From the NCBI RefSeq assembly GCF_036046055.1, contig NZ_CP107939.1, positions 3,534,001 to 3,598,000 on the forward strand: a stretch of 64,000 bases of DNA. Direction: 5' to 3'. Under the pieces are notes generated by a model, which saw only the letters and a list, made by a program, of their open reading frames with translations, did no database searches and was not told the DNA's origin. Shown here piece by piece: positions 46,932 to 54,668 of the stretch (its first letter is position 1; the number at the start of each line of letters is the position of its first letter). The position numbers and the translations under genes were made by a program. Source of the stretch: Nocardia sp. NBC_00403. GTDB taxonomy: Bacteria > Actinomycetota > Actinomycetes > Mycobacteriales > Mycobacteriaceae.

Positions 46932-47324
46932 TCATCGGCCGCCGAGTCCCATGCCGGCCATGATGACAGCCGTTAGAGCGTATTCAAAGATAAGGTCCGG
47001 GTCCTGTGTGGCCTCACGTAGGAGCTTGTCTGCGGTAGTTCGGTCTTCGTTGAGTTGGGCGCCTATCAGTCGTAGCGACCATCGTTCTCTCTGCTCCATG
47101 TCCGCTGGCCAGATGTCGGGGACCGGATAGGGACCTGTGTGGGTACCTTCCGGTGATGCTTCGATCAGGCAGTCGACCCAAAACAAGATGGCCTCGGCTA
47201 TTCCCTCGCTGTCGACCGATTCGTCTTCGATGAGCTGTCGGACCTTCATCCCGGCTGATGGATCCTCTGATATCGCTGCTCTGAGTGCCACGCGTGCGTG
47301 CTGAAGCCAAACTGGATCTGCCAT
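46932..47324 (-). CDS. Small hypothetical protein at the left end of the element
   Basis: 130 residues from ATG 47324 (MADPVWLQHARVALRAAISE), with GGGGG five bases upstream. All-helical appearance: MKVRQLIEDESVDSEGIAEA, ILFWVDCLIEA, LRLIGAQLNEDRTTADKLLR, EYALTAVIMAGMGL. No known motif. It faces outward towards attL, the usual place for accessory cargo in an AICE. Function unknown. Confidence 0.55.
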   Translation of the reverse strand: MADPVWLQHARVALRAAISEDPSAGMKVRQLIEDESVDSEGIAEAILFWVDCLIEASPEGTHTGPYPVPDIWPADMEQRERWSLRLIGAQLNEDRTTADKLLREATQDPDLIFEYALTAVIMAGMGLGGR

Positions 47325-48195
47325 CGGATCCCCCAATGCCGCTGAAATCGTTCCTGGACCGAGCCTTTCGGTCGGTCACCAGTTTAGGACGCGGTTCTGA
47401 CGAGCCGACGGTTTCGTCAGCTCGGTGACTTCCCTTCCCCTGCTTCCTCATACTGGCCATCCCTGAGCGGAGGGAGGGCGTGTCAAGGGCGCTCTTTCCC
47501 TTGACTCGTCCGAGTGAGGTCAGACAATTGGGCCATGAGGAGGCAGGGATCTACGCAACCATAGCCAGTCACCCTGTCCGCGGATTCCGTTCAGCAATTC
47601 ACTTGCACCTGGTGAGCGGCTTGGTGATCGGGCAAAAGGCCGGCCTTTTCGGCTGATCGGTGACGGCTCGGTGACCTCCTACGCGGGCTCGGCAGGCTGG
47701 GTCTTATGAGGCAAGCGAGCGAAGCTCGTGCGGCAGCACCGTATGAGAGTCAGTGCGCTGGGGGCCGTCGATCGGGCAGAGTGGCGGCCGGTTCGGGTCG
47801 GCGATCCGTTCAGCAATTCGCTGCCGGGCACACGTCCACAGCTCGGATCGGTGCTGTAGTGAGCAATCAGGAGTCTGGGTGCACGCTGTTGGCGTATGCG
47901 TGCTGCCGACGCGCCCGGTGGGCCGCCAGCGCAGCCAGGCACGCCGGTTGCGTGGCGGCGGCGCGCATGCGCCGTCGCGCGCTCTTGACTCTATATAGCG
48001 AAATTCAGCAACAACTTCGTGAAGTGACAGGCGCTCTGCAACTGGGGGCGTCGGACACGGGGCCTCGTCGTGGAATCGGTTGCCGTTCTTGCGATTCCGC
48101 TCGGACTGCTCAAGTACGCTGGGATCACCTCCAGCTCAGGGGCGGTGTGGCAGCTGGTCCAGGCCGCATCGCGCCGAGGAAGGAGGTGGTGGGAG
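47325..48195. other. 871-base region without a confident gene; candidate cis-acting transfer locus
   Basis: Open frames here are short and unlike known proteins. The DNA has structure: a 16-bp perfect palindrome AAAAGGCCGGCCTTTT at 47634-47649; a 15-bp direct repeat TCCGTTCAGCAATTC at 47586-47600 and 47805-47819; and the octamer TCGGTGAC three times in one orientation (47422-47429, 47657-47664, 47668-47675). TraB-type translocases of actinomycete plasmids recognise repeated 8-bp sequences at a clt locus, so this region is a candidate. A long frame at 47706-48311 (plus) cannot be excluded but lacks signals. Confidence 0.4.
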
Positions 48196-48315
48196 ATGGC
48201 GAAACATCGCCGGAGCAAAACAAAGGCCCCGGTCGACTACGGCATCGTCTTGATCGGTGCTGCCGTGATCGCCGGGGCGCTCATGTTGGTCCGCCGAGTC
48301 TGGCTGGCTAGCTAA
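48196..48315 (+). CDS. 39-residue membrane peptide of the element
   Basis: ATG 48196 preceded by AAGGAGGTGGTGGGAG, a strong ribosome site. Product: basic start MAKHRRSKTKAPVD then one hydrophobic helix YGIVLIGAAVIAGALMLVRR. An in-frame GTG at 48070 would give 81 residues but lacks a good site. Small membrane proteins of this sort are frequent in AICEs (Spd-type spread functions). Followed by a hairpin at 48324-48356 (GGGCAGG / CCTGCCC) that could end its transcript. Confidence 0.5.
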   Translation: MAKHRRSKTKAPVDYGIVLIGAAVIAGALMLVRRVWLAS

Positions 48316-48406
48316 ACCCACCAGGGCAGGGCGTCGGTAGCAACGGCGTCCTGCCCGCTCGGCATCACTCACGTGACTGCTTAAGGATACTTGACTTTGT
48401 ACGGCA

Positions 48407-48425
48407 CATGCCATGCTATGGCATG
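48407..48425. promoter_or_regulatory. Perfect inverted repeat CATGCCAT-GCT-ATGGCATG
   Basis: An 8-bp perfect inverted repeat with a 3-base spacer, 18 bases beyond the stop of the XRE regulator. TTGACT at 48391-48396 precedes it at promoter-like distance, so it may be an operator on a rightward promoter antisense to the regulator gene. A weak terminator for that gene is the alternative. Confidence 0.4.
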
Positions 48426-48442
48426 GCTCGTATGCCCCACGT

Positions 48443-49675
48443 CTAGCGGACAGTGCGCGCGAGTGCTTGCAACTGGAGGCGGTATTCATCGGCCTCGGGT
48501 TCGCCTGCGTACCGGTCGGTGAGCACGGCAGTGAGATCGCGCGAGACCATGAGCAATGACGGAACCGATTTTCGGTCGGTCGATATCGCTCGCCGTCCGT
48601 AGTGGATGGCTTCGGATAGCTCGCCTTCGCGGGCTGCGGCTACGGCCAACGTTATGCGTGCCTCAGCGCTCCGCATGGGGGTGTGGTCTGTGCCGTCGAA
48701 GTCGGAGCGTCCGTTGCGTAGGACTTCTTCGGCGAGAGTTCGCGCGATGCGATCGTTCCCGGTATGGCGGTAGCAATCCATCGCATAGAAGTCGAACTTT
48801 GCGGGATCAACTACAAAGTGATTGTGGATATTGTCGGGATAGGGCATGCGGTCAAGTACTTGGCGACCTCTTTCGAGTGCTACTTCCATCTCGTCGGCAT
48901 GTCCCATTCTCGCGAGGGCTTTCGCCTCCTGGGCTATGAGTTGGACCTGGACACCATGGCTGCCGGCCGCGGCTTGACCTGCCTCGGCTGCGGCGATCAC
49001 TCCCCGGTAGTTGCCACTTGTAAGGGCGAACCACGCTTGCAGCTCGTGCGACCAACCGAGGATGCCTGGATTCTCGATCTCGGTTCCCAGTTTCAACGCC
49101 ATCTTTCTGGTGGCGTCCGCTGCTCGTCTATCGCCGAGGTCATATTCGAGGCAGCCAACGAGAAGTGCAAGCCATCCAGCGAGTTCGAGCGTACGACGGC
49201 GCTGCCGGAACGTGAGATGGCGTTCTTGCATGTCAACGATGCGCCGGAGCCACTGCCGACCTTCGATTATGAGGTCTTGGGGTGGCGTGTAGGAGTATTC
49301 GGAGCAGAGTTTGTCGACTGTGATGTGCAAAGCCTCGATCGTGGCGTCTGTGACGTCCGAGGCGTGCAAGCGACCGATGATTTCGAGTGTGTCCATGCCA
49401 GTAGCCGAGAGCAACGACAGGTCGAGTTCGCGGGATTGTGGCGGAAACAGGGAATCGGTGACCGTGCCGAGAGTGGCGGCGATCAAGCTCGCATACTCGC
49501 GGCTCGGCTTGTTCTCGCCCAGTTCCCATGCTTTCCATCGCCGGATTAGGTGCTCTGCATCCGGCAATGTGCGATCTGCGTGAGTGCGCATGACCGCCGC
49601 GGCTTCGGACTGCGAGTAGCCTCGGGCCTCTCGCAATGCTCGAATACGCCGTGCCCAGTCGGGTTGTTCAGCCAT
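48443..49675 (-). CDS. XRE-family regulator with TPR-like domain (element-borne)
   Basis: 410 residues from ATG 49675 (MAEQPDWARRIRALREARGY). The helix-turn-helix reads RRIRALREARGYSQSEAAAV with RRWKAWELGENKPSREYASL. The rest is helical repeats: LAGWLALLVGCLEYDLGDRR, HELQAWFALTSGNYRGVIAA, AQEAKALARMGHADEMEVAL, DCYRHTGNDRIARTLAEEVL. Proteins of this form regulate transfer or cargo genes on actinomycete plasmids and may bind signal peptides through the TPR part. It is transcribed away from the transfer operon and probably autoregulated. Confidence 0.82.
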   Translation of the reverse strand: MAEQPDWARRIRALREARGYSQSEAAAVMRTHADRTLPDAEHLIRRWKAWELGENKPSREYASLIAATLGTVTDSLFPPQSRELDLSLLSATGMDTLEIIGRLHASDVTDATIEALHITVDKLCSEYSYTPPQDLIIEGRQWLRRIVDMQERHLTFRQRRRTLELAGWLALLVGCLEYDLGDRRAADATRKMALKLGTEIENPGILGWSHELQAWFALTSGNYRGVIAAAEAGQAAAGSHGVQVQLIAQEAKALARMGHADEMEVALERGRQVLDRMPYPDNIHNHFVVDPAKFDFYAMDCYRHTGNDRIARTLAEEVLRNGRSDFDGTDHTPMRSAEARITLAVAAAREGELSEAIHYGRRAISTDRKSVPSLLMVSRDLTAVLTDRYAGEPEADEYRLQLQALARTVR

Positions 49676-49849
49676 CGCGCGTCTGCTCCTGCTTAAGGGA
49701 TCGGTACACCACAAGTGTCCTGGCGCCGATAGGTGTTGGCGAGGTGTTGCCGGGGTGATACACGCCCATCACCCTTGTCACCAAGTCCACACCCCGAGTG
49801 ACACTGTTTCGCGGACTGGCCTGGCGGCAGAGTAGTTGACATGCAGAAA

Positions 49850-50203
49850 CTACTGATGAGCTTGATCAACGGATTGACTGGCTTCGATTCGCTCGACTCG
49901 TTCCGCGAGGTCGCTGATCCGTGATCTGAGGTCCCGAACTTCGTCGGCAAGTGAGTGATCTTGCTCAGCTGGTATGGAGTCGCTGACAAAGACACCCAGG
50001 GACGGAGTGGAAAACGTCCAGCCTTCGTCACACAACGTGCGTACGGCTTTTGCCGCGGTCATGGGCGCAATGTCGTATTCGTCCGCGAGGGCTCTCTGGG
50101 ATGAGATCCGGTCACCGGGCTTTAGTTCTCCGGACTTGATCTTCTTCTGGATATCCCCCACGACCTGCCGGTATGGGGCTCGCCCGGTGTTGGTGTCACT
50201 CAT
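49850..50203 (-). CDS. GntR-family repressor (KorSA-like)
   Basis: 117 residues from ATG 50203 (MSDTNTGRAPYRQVVGDIQK). Winged helix of GntR type: QVVGDIQKKIKSGELKPGDR, ISSQRALADEYDIAPMTAAK, AVRTLCDEGWTFSTPSLGVF. The C-terminal effector domain is missing; instead a short coiled coil (DEVRDLRSRISDLAERVERI) follows, suited to dimerisation. In pSAM2 a GntR protein, KorSA, represses transfer and replication genes; position here, divergent from the transfer operon with an inverted repeat between, matches that role. Confidence 0.87.
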   Translation of the reverse strand: MSDTNTGRAPYRQVVGDIQKKIKSGELKPGDRISSQRALADEYDIAPMTAAKAVRTLCDEGWTFSTPSLGVFVSDSIPAEQDHSLADEVRDLRSRISDLAERVERIEASQSVDQAHQ

Positions 50204-50211
50204 AAGGCCAG

Positions 50212-50240
50212 CATACCGACAGCTGCCATAGGTCGGTATG
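50212..50240. promoter_or_regulatory. Inverted-repeat operator for the GntR repressor
   Basis: Perfect 9-bp arms CATACCGAC (50212-50220) and GTCGGTATG (50232-50240) with an 11-base spacer, nine bases upstream of the gntR start. GntR dimers bind such symmetric sites, so the repressor probably controls its own gene and the divergent transfer operon here. Confidence 0.7.
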
Positions 50241-50270
50241 GACACGATCCGGCAACAGGCATTGCTAACC

Positions 50271-50290
50271 GCACTAGGGTGCACTAGGGT
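50271..50290 (+). promoter_or_regulatory. Tandem 10-bp repeat and likely promoter of the transfer operon
   Basis: GCACTAGGGT occurs twice without spacer at 50271-50290, one helical turn apart, directly followed by GGTATATATCAG, a possible -10 element. It lies 72 bases before the first gene of the operon and next to the GntR operator. A second regulator binding here is possible. Confidence 0.5.
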
Positions 50291-50362
50291 GGTATATATC
50301 AGTTAAGTGGCATGGAACTAACCGAGGCCACGAAAAGGCAAACAACACAAGGAGATACGACC

Positions 50363-50806
50363 ATGGCACTCAAGGGCTACCGCTTCCCCATCTCCCACGC
50401 CGAAGCCTTCCCTCAGGGCTTGGTTTTGGTCGGCCAGATCGAGGCGCTGACCAAGTACAACCCGGATCGCAATGCAGTGCCTGAGCAGCGTCGTGATTTC
50501 GACGTGAAGACAGGCGAGGGCACGGGCCTGCTGATGTGGAAGGCCACGGTCACCGATCCGTCGGAGACGAATTCCAGGCGCGCTAGCTTCCAGTTGATCT
50601 TCGTGGCCGAGAACGTCCCGGTGCCCTCGACACCGGAGGTGTTGCCGGGTATGCGTCAGATCGAGCTGGAGGGTCTGCTCGCCGAGCCGAAGGTCATGGG
50701 TCAGGGCGAGTTCAAGTACCAGGGCTTCAACTTCTATGCCGGTGGCATCAAGGGCGACAACTCCGGCGCGAAGGTCAACCAGCCTGCCGCGGCGAAGGCT
50801 GCGTGA
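50363..50806 (+). CDS. Conserved AICE protein, first gene of the transfer operon
   Basis: 147 residues from ATG 50363 with AAGGAGAT upstream. Starts MALKGYRFPISHAEAFPQGL, then mostly beta strands: VLVGQIEALTKYN, GTGLLMWKATVTDPSETNSR, ASFQLIFVAENVPVPSTPEV, IELEGLLAEPKVMGQGEFKY, GFNFYAGGIKGDNSG. The pattern resembles small OB-fold-like proteins commonly encoded upstream of the translocase in these elements; a single-strand-DNA-binding role is possible but not shown. Leads a run of closely spaced genes to 54567. Confidence 0.65.
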   Translation: MALKGYRFPISHAEAFPQGLVLVGQIEALTKYNPDRNAVPEQRRDFDVKTGEGTGLLMWKATVTDPSETNSRRASFQLIFVAENVPVPSTPEVLPGMRQIELEGLLAEPKVMGQGEFKYQGFNFYAGGIKGDNSGAKVNQPAAAKAA

Positions 50807-51075
50807 TCGTCATGTCGTACATGAGTGTTCGGTCGGTCCGCTCCACGGGCATCGAGCTGCACTACGAGGCTGCCCGCGCAACCGAGTTCGGCTTGGAGGT
50901 TCCGGCCTGTGTGTACGTCTACCTCGACGAGGCGGGCTACGCGACGCTTCAACTGACGATGGACGACGCTCGGGTCCTGGCCGAGATGCTGCCGGGGCTG
51001 GTGATGGCTCACGACGCCACCGAGCATGCCGCAGCAGAGCACGCCGCGGCTGTGGCTGAGTCCAAGGCGGCGTGA
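50803..51075 (+). CDS. Small hypothetical AICE protein
   Basis: 90 residues from GTG 50803, which overlaps the previous stop (GTGA); ATG 50812 is the alternative start. Contains STGIELHYEAARATEFGLEV, CVYVYLDEAGYATLQLTMDD and an Ala/Glu-rich tail. No membrane segment or metal motif. Similar short genes lie upstream of spd and tra in pSAM2-like elements. Function unknown. Confidence 0.55.
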   Translation: MIVMSYMSVRSVRSTGIELHYEAARATEFGLEVPACVYVYLDEAGYATLQLTMDDARVLAEMLPGLVMAHDATEHAAAEHAAAVAESKAA

Positions 51076-51743
51076 CCGTGAGCGCGGCGGATCAGCAGTC
51101 CAAGGGGATGGCGTGGGCTCGCTGGTCCGCCGTTCTCGTTGTCGTGGTCATCGGTGTTGCCGCGTTCGTGTTGTCGTTCGCGGCGTTAGAGGACCTCGCG
51201 AAGAAGGCCCATACACCCGAACGGTTGGCGTGGCTGTTCCCGGTCATCGTGGACGGCACCATCATTCAGGCCACCATCGCTGTGTTGGCGTTGGCCGACA
51301 GTGACGGCCGTAAGTGGTTCGAACGTGTCCTGGTCGCTGGGGCGGCGGTCTCGATCGGCGGCAACATCGCTCACGCTCTGGTGTCCGGTCACGGTGTCGG
51401 TGCTGCCGTGCTCGCGGTGATCGCCCCGGCTGCTCTGCTGATCGACACACACGGCCTGGCGGTGCTGTTGCGCACCCACCGACCCGTTCCGAGCGAACCG
51501 GCTGAGCCCGTAAGGGATTCCGCGCCCGTCGAATCCTCGACCCCCGAACCACTCACCGCGGAACCTCCGGTCGCCGAACCCCTGGCCCCGGAACCCGTCC
51601 CGGTGTCCGTGCCGGTGAGTTCCCCGATTCCGCCGGCACCTGTCCGGCTCATCGCTCCACCGAGGCATGTGGCTCAACCCTTCCAACCCCCGCGTCCGAT
51701 ACCAGTCCGGCCGGTCGCGGTTCCTGTCAACGGAGGCAACTGA
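51072..51743 (+). CDS. DUF2637 membrane protein (plasmid spread, Spd-like)
   Basis: 223 residues from GTG 51072, overlapping the previous stop. Four hydrophobic helices: WSAVLVVVVIGVAAFVLSFA, LAWLFPVIVDGTIIQATIAV, RVLVAGAAVSIGGNIAHALV, AAVLAVIAPAALLIDTHGLA. The tail is Pro/Val/Glu-rich (SEPAEPVRDSAPVESSTPEP). This is the DUF2637 pattern, a family linked to spread of actinomycete plasmids through the mycelium with the TraB pump. It probably forms part of a membrane complex with the translocase at 51978. Confidence 0.8.
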   Translation: MTVSAADQQSKGMAWARWSAVLVVVVIGVAAFVLSFAALEDLAKKAHTPERLAWLFPVIVDGTIIQATIAVLALADSDGRKWFERVLVAGAAVSIGGNIAHALVSGHGVGAAVLAVIAPAALLIDTHGLAVLLRTHRPVPSEPAEPVRDSAPVESSTPEPLTAEPPVAEPLAPEPVPVSVPVSSPIPPAPVRLIAPPRHVAQPFQPPRPIPVRPVAVPVNGGN

Positions 51744-51744
51744 C

Positions 51745-51978
51745 ATGGCAGAACACAGTTCGTTCATGACGATTCACCACAGTGACTACAGCCTGAACTC
51801 CCAGGCTATCGGCACTGACCTCGCCGCCGCCTACATCCCCGCGATCGGCATGGTGATGGTCTGTGTCGGCAACGGATCGCTGTGCATGTTCCCCGACCAG
51901 GCCGCCGAGCTGATCGAGATGGTCACCGCGGCTCTCGACTCCCACACCTCAACGACGCAGGCCAAGGCGGTGGCGTGA
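51745..51978 (+). CDS. Small hypothetical AICE protein
   Basis: 77 residues from ATG 51745 (MAEHSSFMTIHHSDYSLNSQ). Weak hydrophobic middle (DLAAAYIPAIGMVMVCVG) and DQAAELIEMVTAALDSHTS at the end. It is not predicted as clearly transmembrane. Its TGA overlaps the ATG of the translocase gene (TGATG), so the two are translationally coupled. Function unknown. Confidence 0.6.
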   Translation: MAEHSSFMTIHHSDYSLNSQAIGTDLAAAYIPAIGMVMVCVGNGSLCMFPDQAAELIEMVTAALDSHTSTTQAKAVA

Positions 51979-53252
51979 TGAGTTTGGCAACCACGTTGCC
52001 CCCACTGGCCGCGATAGCCGGTGGTGTGGGCATGGCGGCTCGGATGGCGTACTGGTCGCGGCAGAAACCTGCGGCTCGTAAGGAAACGGTCGCCGATTGG
52101 GTGGCTGCGGCACCGGTCGAGTTGAAGGCTTCGATCCTGGTGTTCTGCGATCGCCAGCAAGAGCTGATGCTGTGGCGTGAGCTGGATCTCGGCTCGGAGG
52201 ATGACGGGTTCCCCACGGTCCTGGATGTCGAGTACACCGCCTACGGGCTGGATGTGGACGTGCAGATGCGCGGTGGCCACAAACTGTCCGACTGGACCGA
52301 TCAGAACACCCTCGACGCGTTCGCCCAGTACCTCGGCGTTCCCGAAGTCACCGCGGCCTCGTCGTCTCCCGGATTCATCCGTATCCAGGTCAGAGTCCAC
52401 GACACCCTCGCTGCTGATGTGCCGGTGCCGACCGAAGTGCCTGATCACGTGGATTTGGAAGCGGTCACCGCAGGAGTGTTCGAGGACGGCCAGAGCTGGA
52501 CTGTTCCGATCCAGGGCCGTCACGTCCTGATAGCCGGCGGAACGGGTTCGGGTAAGTCGAGCGTGTTGTGGTCGCTGGTCAACGGCATGGGTCCGGCGAT
52601 CCGTTCCGGTCGGGTGGAGTTGCGGGTGATCGACCCGAAGGGCGGCATGGAGCTGGGGTACCTGGAACCACTGTGCACCCGGTTCGCCTGCACCGGCGAA
52701 GAGGAAATGGTCGGACTGCTCGAGGAGACCGTCACCGATCTTCAAGAAGCCACGCAACGCTACCGCGGCAAGGTCCGCAAACCCGTTCCTACACCGCAGA
52801 ACCCCTTGGTTGTCACGATCATCGATGAGGCGGCGACGCTCTCGGCGTTCTCGGACCCGAAGAAGCAGGCGCGGTTCGAACGCGCTCATGGTCTGCTGCT
52901 GTCGCAGGGACGCGCACCGTTGTATTCGGTGATCGAGACGGTGATCGATCCGTCGAAAGAGAATGTGCCGCAACGGCAGTTGCTTCCGTACCGGGTCGGT
53001 ATGCGGATGGACGAAGCCGCCCAGGTCGCCATGATCCACGGCCAGGGCGCCCGTAACCGCGGCTCGTACTGTGACCGGATCCCGCATACGACACCGGGCG
53101 TTTGCTATGTGCAGGAGGACGGTAAGGCTGGTTTCCAGCGGGCTCGGGCGTTCATGGTCACCGACGCCGATGTGGACCGGATCGTGGCGCAGTACAAGCC
53201 GATCCCTCGCCCGGTCGACCTGGACGCGTTCGCCCAGGGGCGTGCGGCATGA
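51978..53252 (+). CDS. FtsK/SpoIIIE-type DNA translocase for conjugation (TraSA/TraB-like)
   Basis: 424 residues from ATG 51978. A short hydrophobic start (LPPLAAIAGGVGMAARM) anchors it. Walker A is LIAGGTGSGKSSVLWSLVNG near residue 187, Walker B is LVVTIIDEAATLSAFSD near 281, and RVGMRMDEAAQVAMIHGQGA near 347 contains the arginine-finger/sensor region. In AICEs one such hexameric pump moves double-stranded DNA to the recipient, unlike type IV systems. It lies in the repressor-controlled operon. Confidence 0.9.
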   Translation: MSLATTLPPLAAIAGGVGMAARMAYWSRQKPAARKETVADWVAAAPVELKASILVFCDRQQELMLWRELDLGSEDDGFPTVLDVEYTAYGLDVDVQMRGGHKLSDWTDQNTLDAFAQYLGVPEVTAASSSPGFIRIQVRVHDTLAADVPVPTEVPDHVDLEAVTAGVFEDGQSWTVPIQGRHVLIAGGTGSGKSSVLWSLVNGMGPAIRSGRVELRVIDPKGGMELGYLEPLCTRFACTGEEEMVGLLEETVTDLQEATQRYRGKVRKPVPTPQNPLVVTIIDEAATLSAFSDPKKQARFERAHGLLLSQGRAPLYSVIETVIDPSKENVPQRQLLPYRVGMRMDEAAQVAMIHGQGARNRGSYCDRIPHTTPGVCYVQEDGKAGFQRARAFMVTDADVDRIVAQYKPIPRPVDLDAFAQGRAA

Positions 53253-53572
53253 GGACAGGGTTTGTCATGGAGTGCCATGTGGTCATCTACTGCGACGGCT
53301 GCGGCGACACCTACACCGAGAACACCGGTGAGGGTATCTGTTTCGACACGGTCAATCAGGCTGTCGGCTACCTCAACGCCCGATCCGCTGGTGTCGGCTG
53401 GGCCTATGACGGCGACAAGGTTCTCTGCGACGGCTGCCAAGCATTGGCCCGCTGCACCGAACACGGTCACACCTTCCCCGAACGCCGTATCTCCCTGCGG
53501 CGGCTCACCAAAACCACCCATTCCCGCACCTGCACCGTGTGCGGCATCTCCGAAACCGAGGTCCTGTCATGA
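53249..53572 (+). CDS. Zinc-ribbon small protein of the element
   Basis: 107 residues, start ATGA-overlapping the translocase stop. Metal-binding pairs: VVIYCDGCGDTY, KVLCDGCQALARC and RTCTVCGISETEVL, that is CxxC three times, enough for one or two zinc ribbons. The middle has FDTVNQAVGYLNARSAGVGW. Possibly a DNA-binding accessory of transfer. No close family recognised. Confidence 0.6.
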   Translation: MRTGFVMECHVVIYCDGCGDTYTENTGEGICFDTVNQAVGYLNARSAGVGWAYDGDKVLCDGCQALARCTEHGHTFPERRISLRRLTKTTHSRTCTVCGISETEVLS

Positions 53573-53745
53573 ACACCAGCAGCCGTTACGACGACAACGT
53601 CATCGACCTGCAAGCCCGTCGCCGCTGCCAGCTGCAAGCCCGTGGCCTCGATCCCGTCACGGTCGCGGTTCACGTGCTCGCCGAAACCGGGACACTGCCG
53701 GCTTGGGGCAGCGATGACTACGACGGTGGGGACTGGGCGGCATGA
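53569..53745 (+). CDS. Small hypothetical AICE protein
   Basis: 58 residues from ATG 53569 (MNTSSRYDDNVIDLQARRRC), overlapping the previous stop by ATGA. A basic first half is followed by GLDPVTVAVHVLAETGTLPA and an acidic end DDYDGGDWAA. No motif recognised. The reading frame is kept by overlaps on both sides, which supports it being translated. Confidence 0.5.
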   Translation: MNTSSRYDDNVIDLQARRRCQLQARGLDPVTVAVHVLAETGTLPAWGSDDYDGGDWAA

Positions 53746-54041
53746 ACAGCCACGGGTCTTCACACGGCTATTGGAAACCGGAGCGGGGTATGGACTTTCA
53801 CCGGGTGCTGGTCTCCGCCGATCGTGGGCATCTGCGCGAATCGTGCGAGGTATTCGCCAACTACCTTCCCGACGCCACCCAGCAGCGACAGATCCAGGTG
53901 ACCCTGCACAAGGAACACAACTTTGCCGCCGTGCTGCATCTGGCCATGACCGTAGACGACGCCATCGCGGTAGTTGGTGTGCTGCAAGCCGCAATCCGAC
54001 AGGCGACAGGCGGCGAGCACGACTGGGAAGACCTGTCATGA
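53742..54041 (+). CDS. Small hypothetical AICE protein
   Basis: 99 residues from ATG 53742 (MNSHGSSHGYWKPERGMDFH), ATGA overlap. Alternating strands and helices: HRVLVSADRGHLRESCEVFA, QQRQIQVTLHKEHNFAAVLH, LAMTVDDAIAVVGVLQAAIR. No recognised family. Predicted soluble. Part of the overlapping chain 53249-54567. Confidence 0.5.
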   Translation: MNSHGSSHGYWKPERGMDFHRVLVSADRGHLRESCEVFANYLPDATQQRQIQVTLHKEHNFAAVLHLAMTVDDAIAVVGVLQAAIRQATGGEHDWEDLS

Positions 54042-54208
54042 GCGGCACTGCGAAACCTGTTTCGCAACAACGGAATTCAACGAATCGGATCGTTGCGAAG
54101 GCAGCAGCGTCGATCCGGAAGCCGCGTCCCAAACGCAAGAACCTGCACGAACCCTGCCCAGGACAGCTGACCCTGTTCGCACCACCCGAGAGAGGGACAC
54201 CGAAATGA
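54038..54208 (+). CDS. Small basic hypothetical AICE protein
   Basis: 56 residues from ATG 54038 (MSGTAKPVSQQRNSTNRIVA), ATGA overlap with the gene before and after. Strongly basic middle: KAAASIRKPRPKRKNLHEPC, so it might bind DNA or RNA. Short and without a named domain. Confidence 0.45.
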   Translation: MSGTAKPVSQQRNSTNRIVAKAAASIRKPRPKRKNLHEPCPGQLTLFAPPERGTPK

Positions 54209-54567
54209 CCCGGTCGATCGTTTCCCCGGTTCGTGCCCGCTACCTCGCCTGGTACCGCTACCGGCGCCGTTGGACCCGTCTCATGACCACCGCCCGCCTC
54301 ACCCGCACGACTGACGACGGCGCCATCCGTGTTCCGCGGTTGTTGTCGGTTCGTATCGGTGAGGCCACCGACCGGGTTCGGGTGCGGATGCTCGACGGAC
54401 ACTGCCCCGCCGACTACGAAAACCGCACCATCCAGCTCGCCGGCACCTTCGGCGCACGTGGCTGTGACGCCGCCTTGATCGGCCCTGGAACGGTGGAAAT
54501 CATTCTCCACCAACAAGATTCACCAGCAATTGCCGCACTATCGAACGACTTGGACGACGTGGCATGA
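54205..54567 (+). CDS. Small hypothetical AICE protein, possibly DNA-binding
   Basis: 120 residues from ATG 54205 (MTRSIVSPVRARYLAWYRYR), overlapping the previous stop. The N-terminal half is Arg-rich (RRRWTRLMTTARLTRTTDD), the rest beta-rich: PRLLSVRIGEATDRVRVRML, AGTFGARGCDAALIGPGTVE. It resembles the N-terminal part of plasmid TraB-region proteins but I cannot name it. Last gene of the overlapping chain; a strong hairpin follows. Confidence 0.5.
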   Translation: MTRSIVSPVRARYLAWYRYRRRWTRLMTTARLTRTTDDGAIRVPRLLSVRIGEATDRVRVRMLDGHCPADYENRTIQLAGTFGARGCDAALIGPGTVEIILHQQDSPAIAALSNDLDDVA

Positions 54568-54580
54568 CCGACATGGTCGA

Positions 54581-54622
54581 CGGAGGCCGGACCGGGGACA
54601 CCAACCCCTGATCCGGCCTCCG
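54581..54622. repeat. Strong hairpin between transfer operon and rep gene
   Basis: Perfect 11-bp arms CGGAGGCCGGA (54581-54591) and TCCGGCCTCCG (54612-54622), with an inner GGGG/CCCC pairing possible in the 20-base loop. No T tract follows. It may be an attenuator or part of the double-strand origin nicked by the initiator encoded 47 bases downstream. Confidence 0.6.
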
Positions 54623-54668
54623 GGCACTGATCAGTCGAATTCCGAAACACGAAGGGGGACAACACGTT

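Noticed and set aside
47706..48311. A 201-codon plus-strand frame in the gene-poor part of the element
   Set aside because: Arg/Ala/Ser/Gly-rich with no domain, no ribosome site, and it overlaps the better-supported 39-residue membrane peptide in another frame. Kept only as a possibility in the region note.
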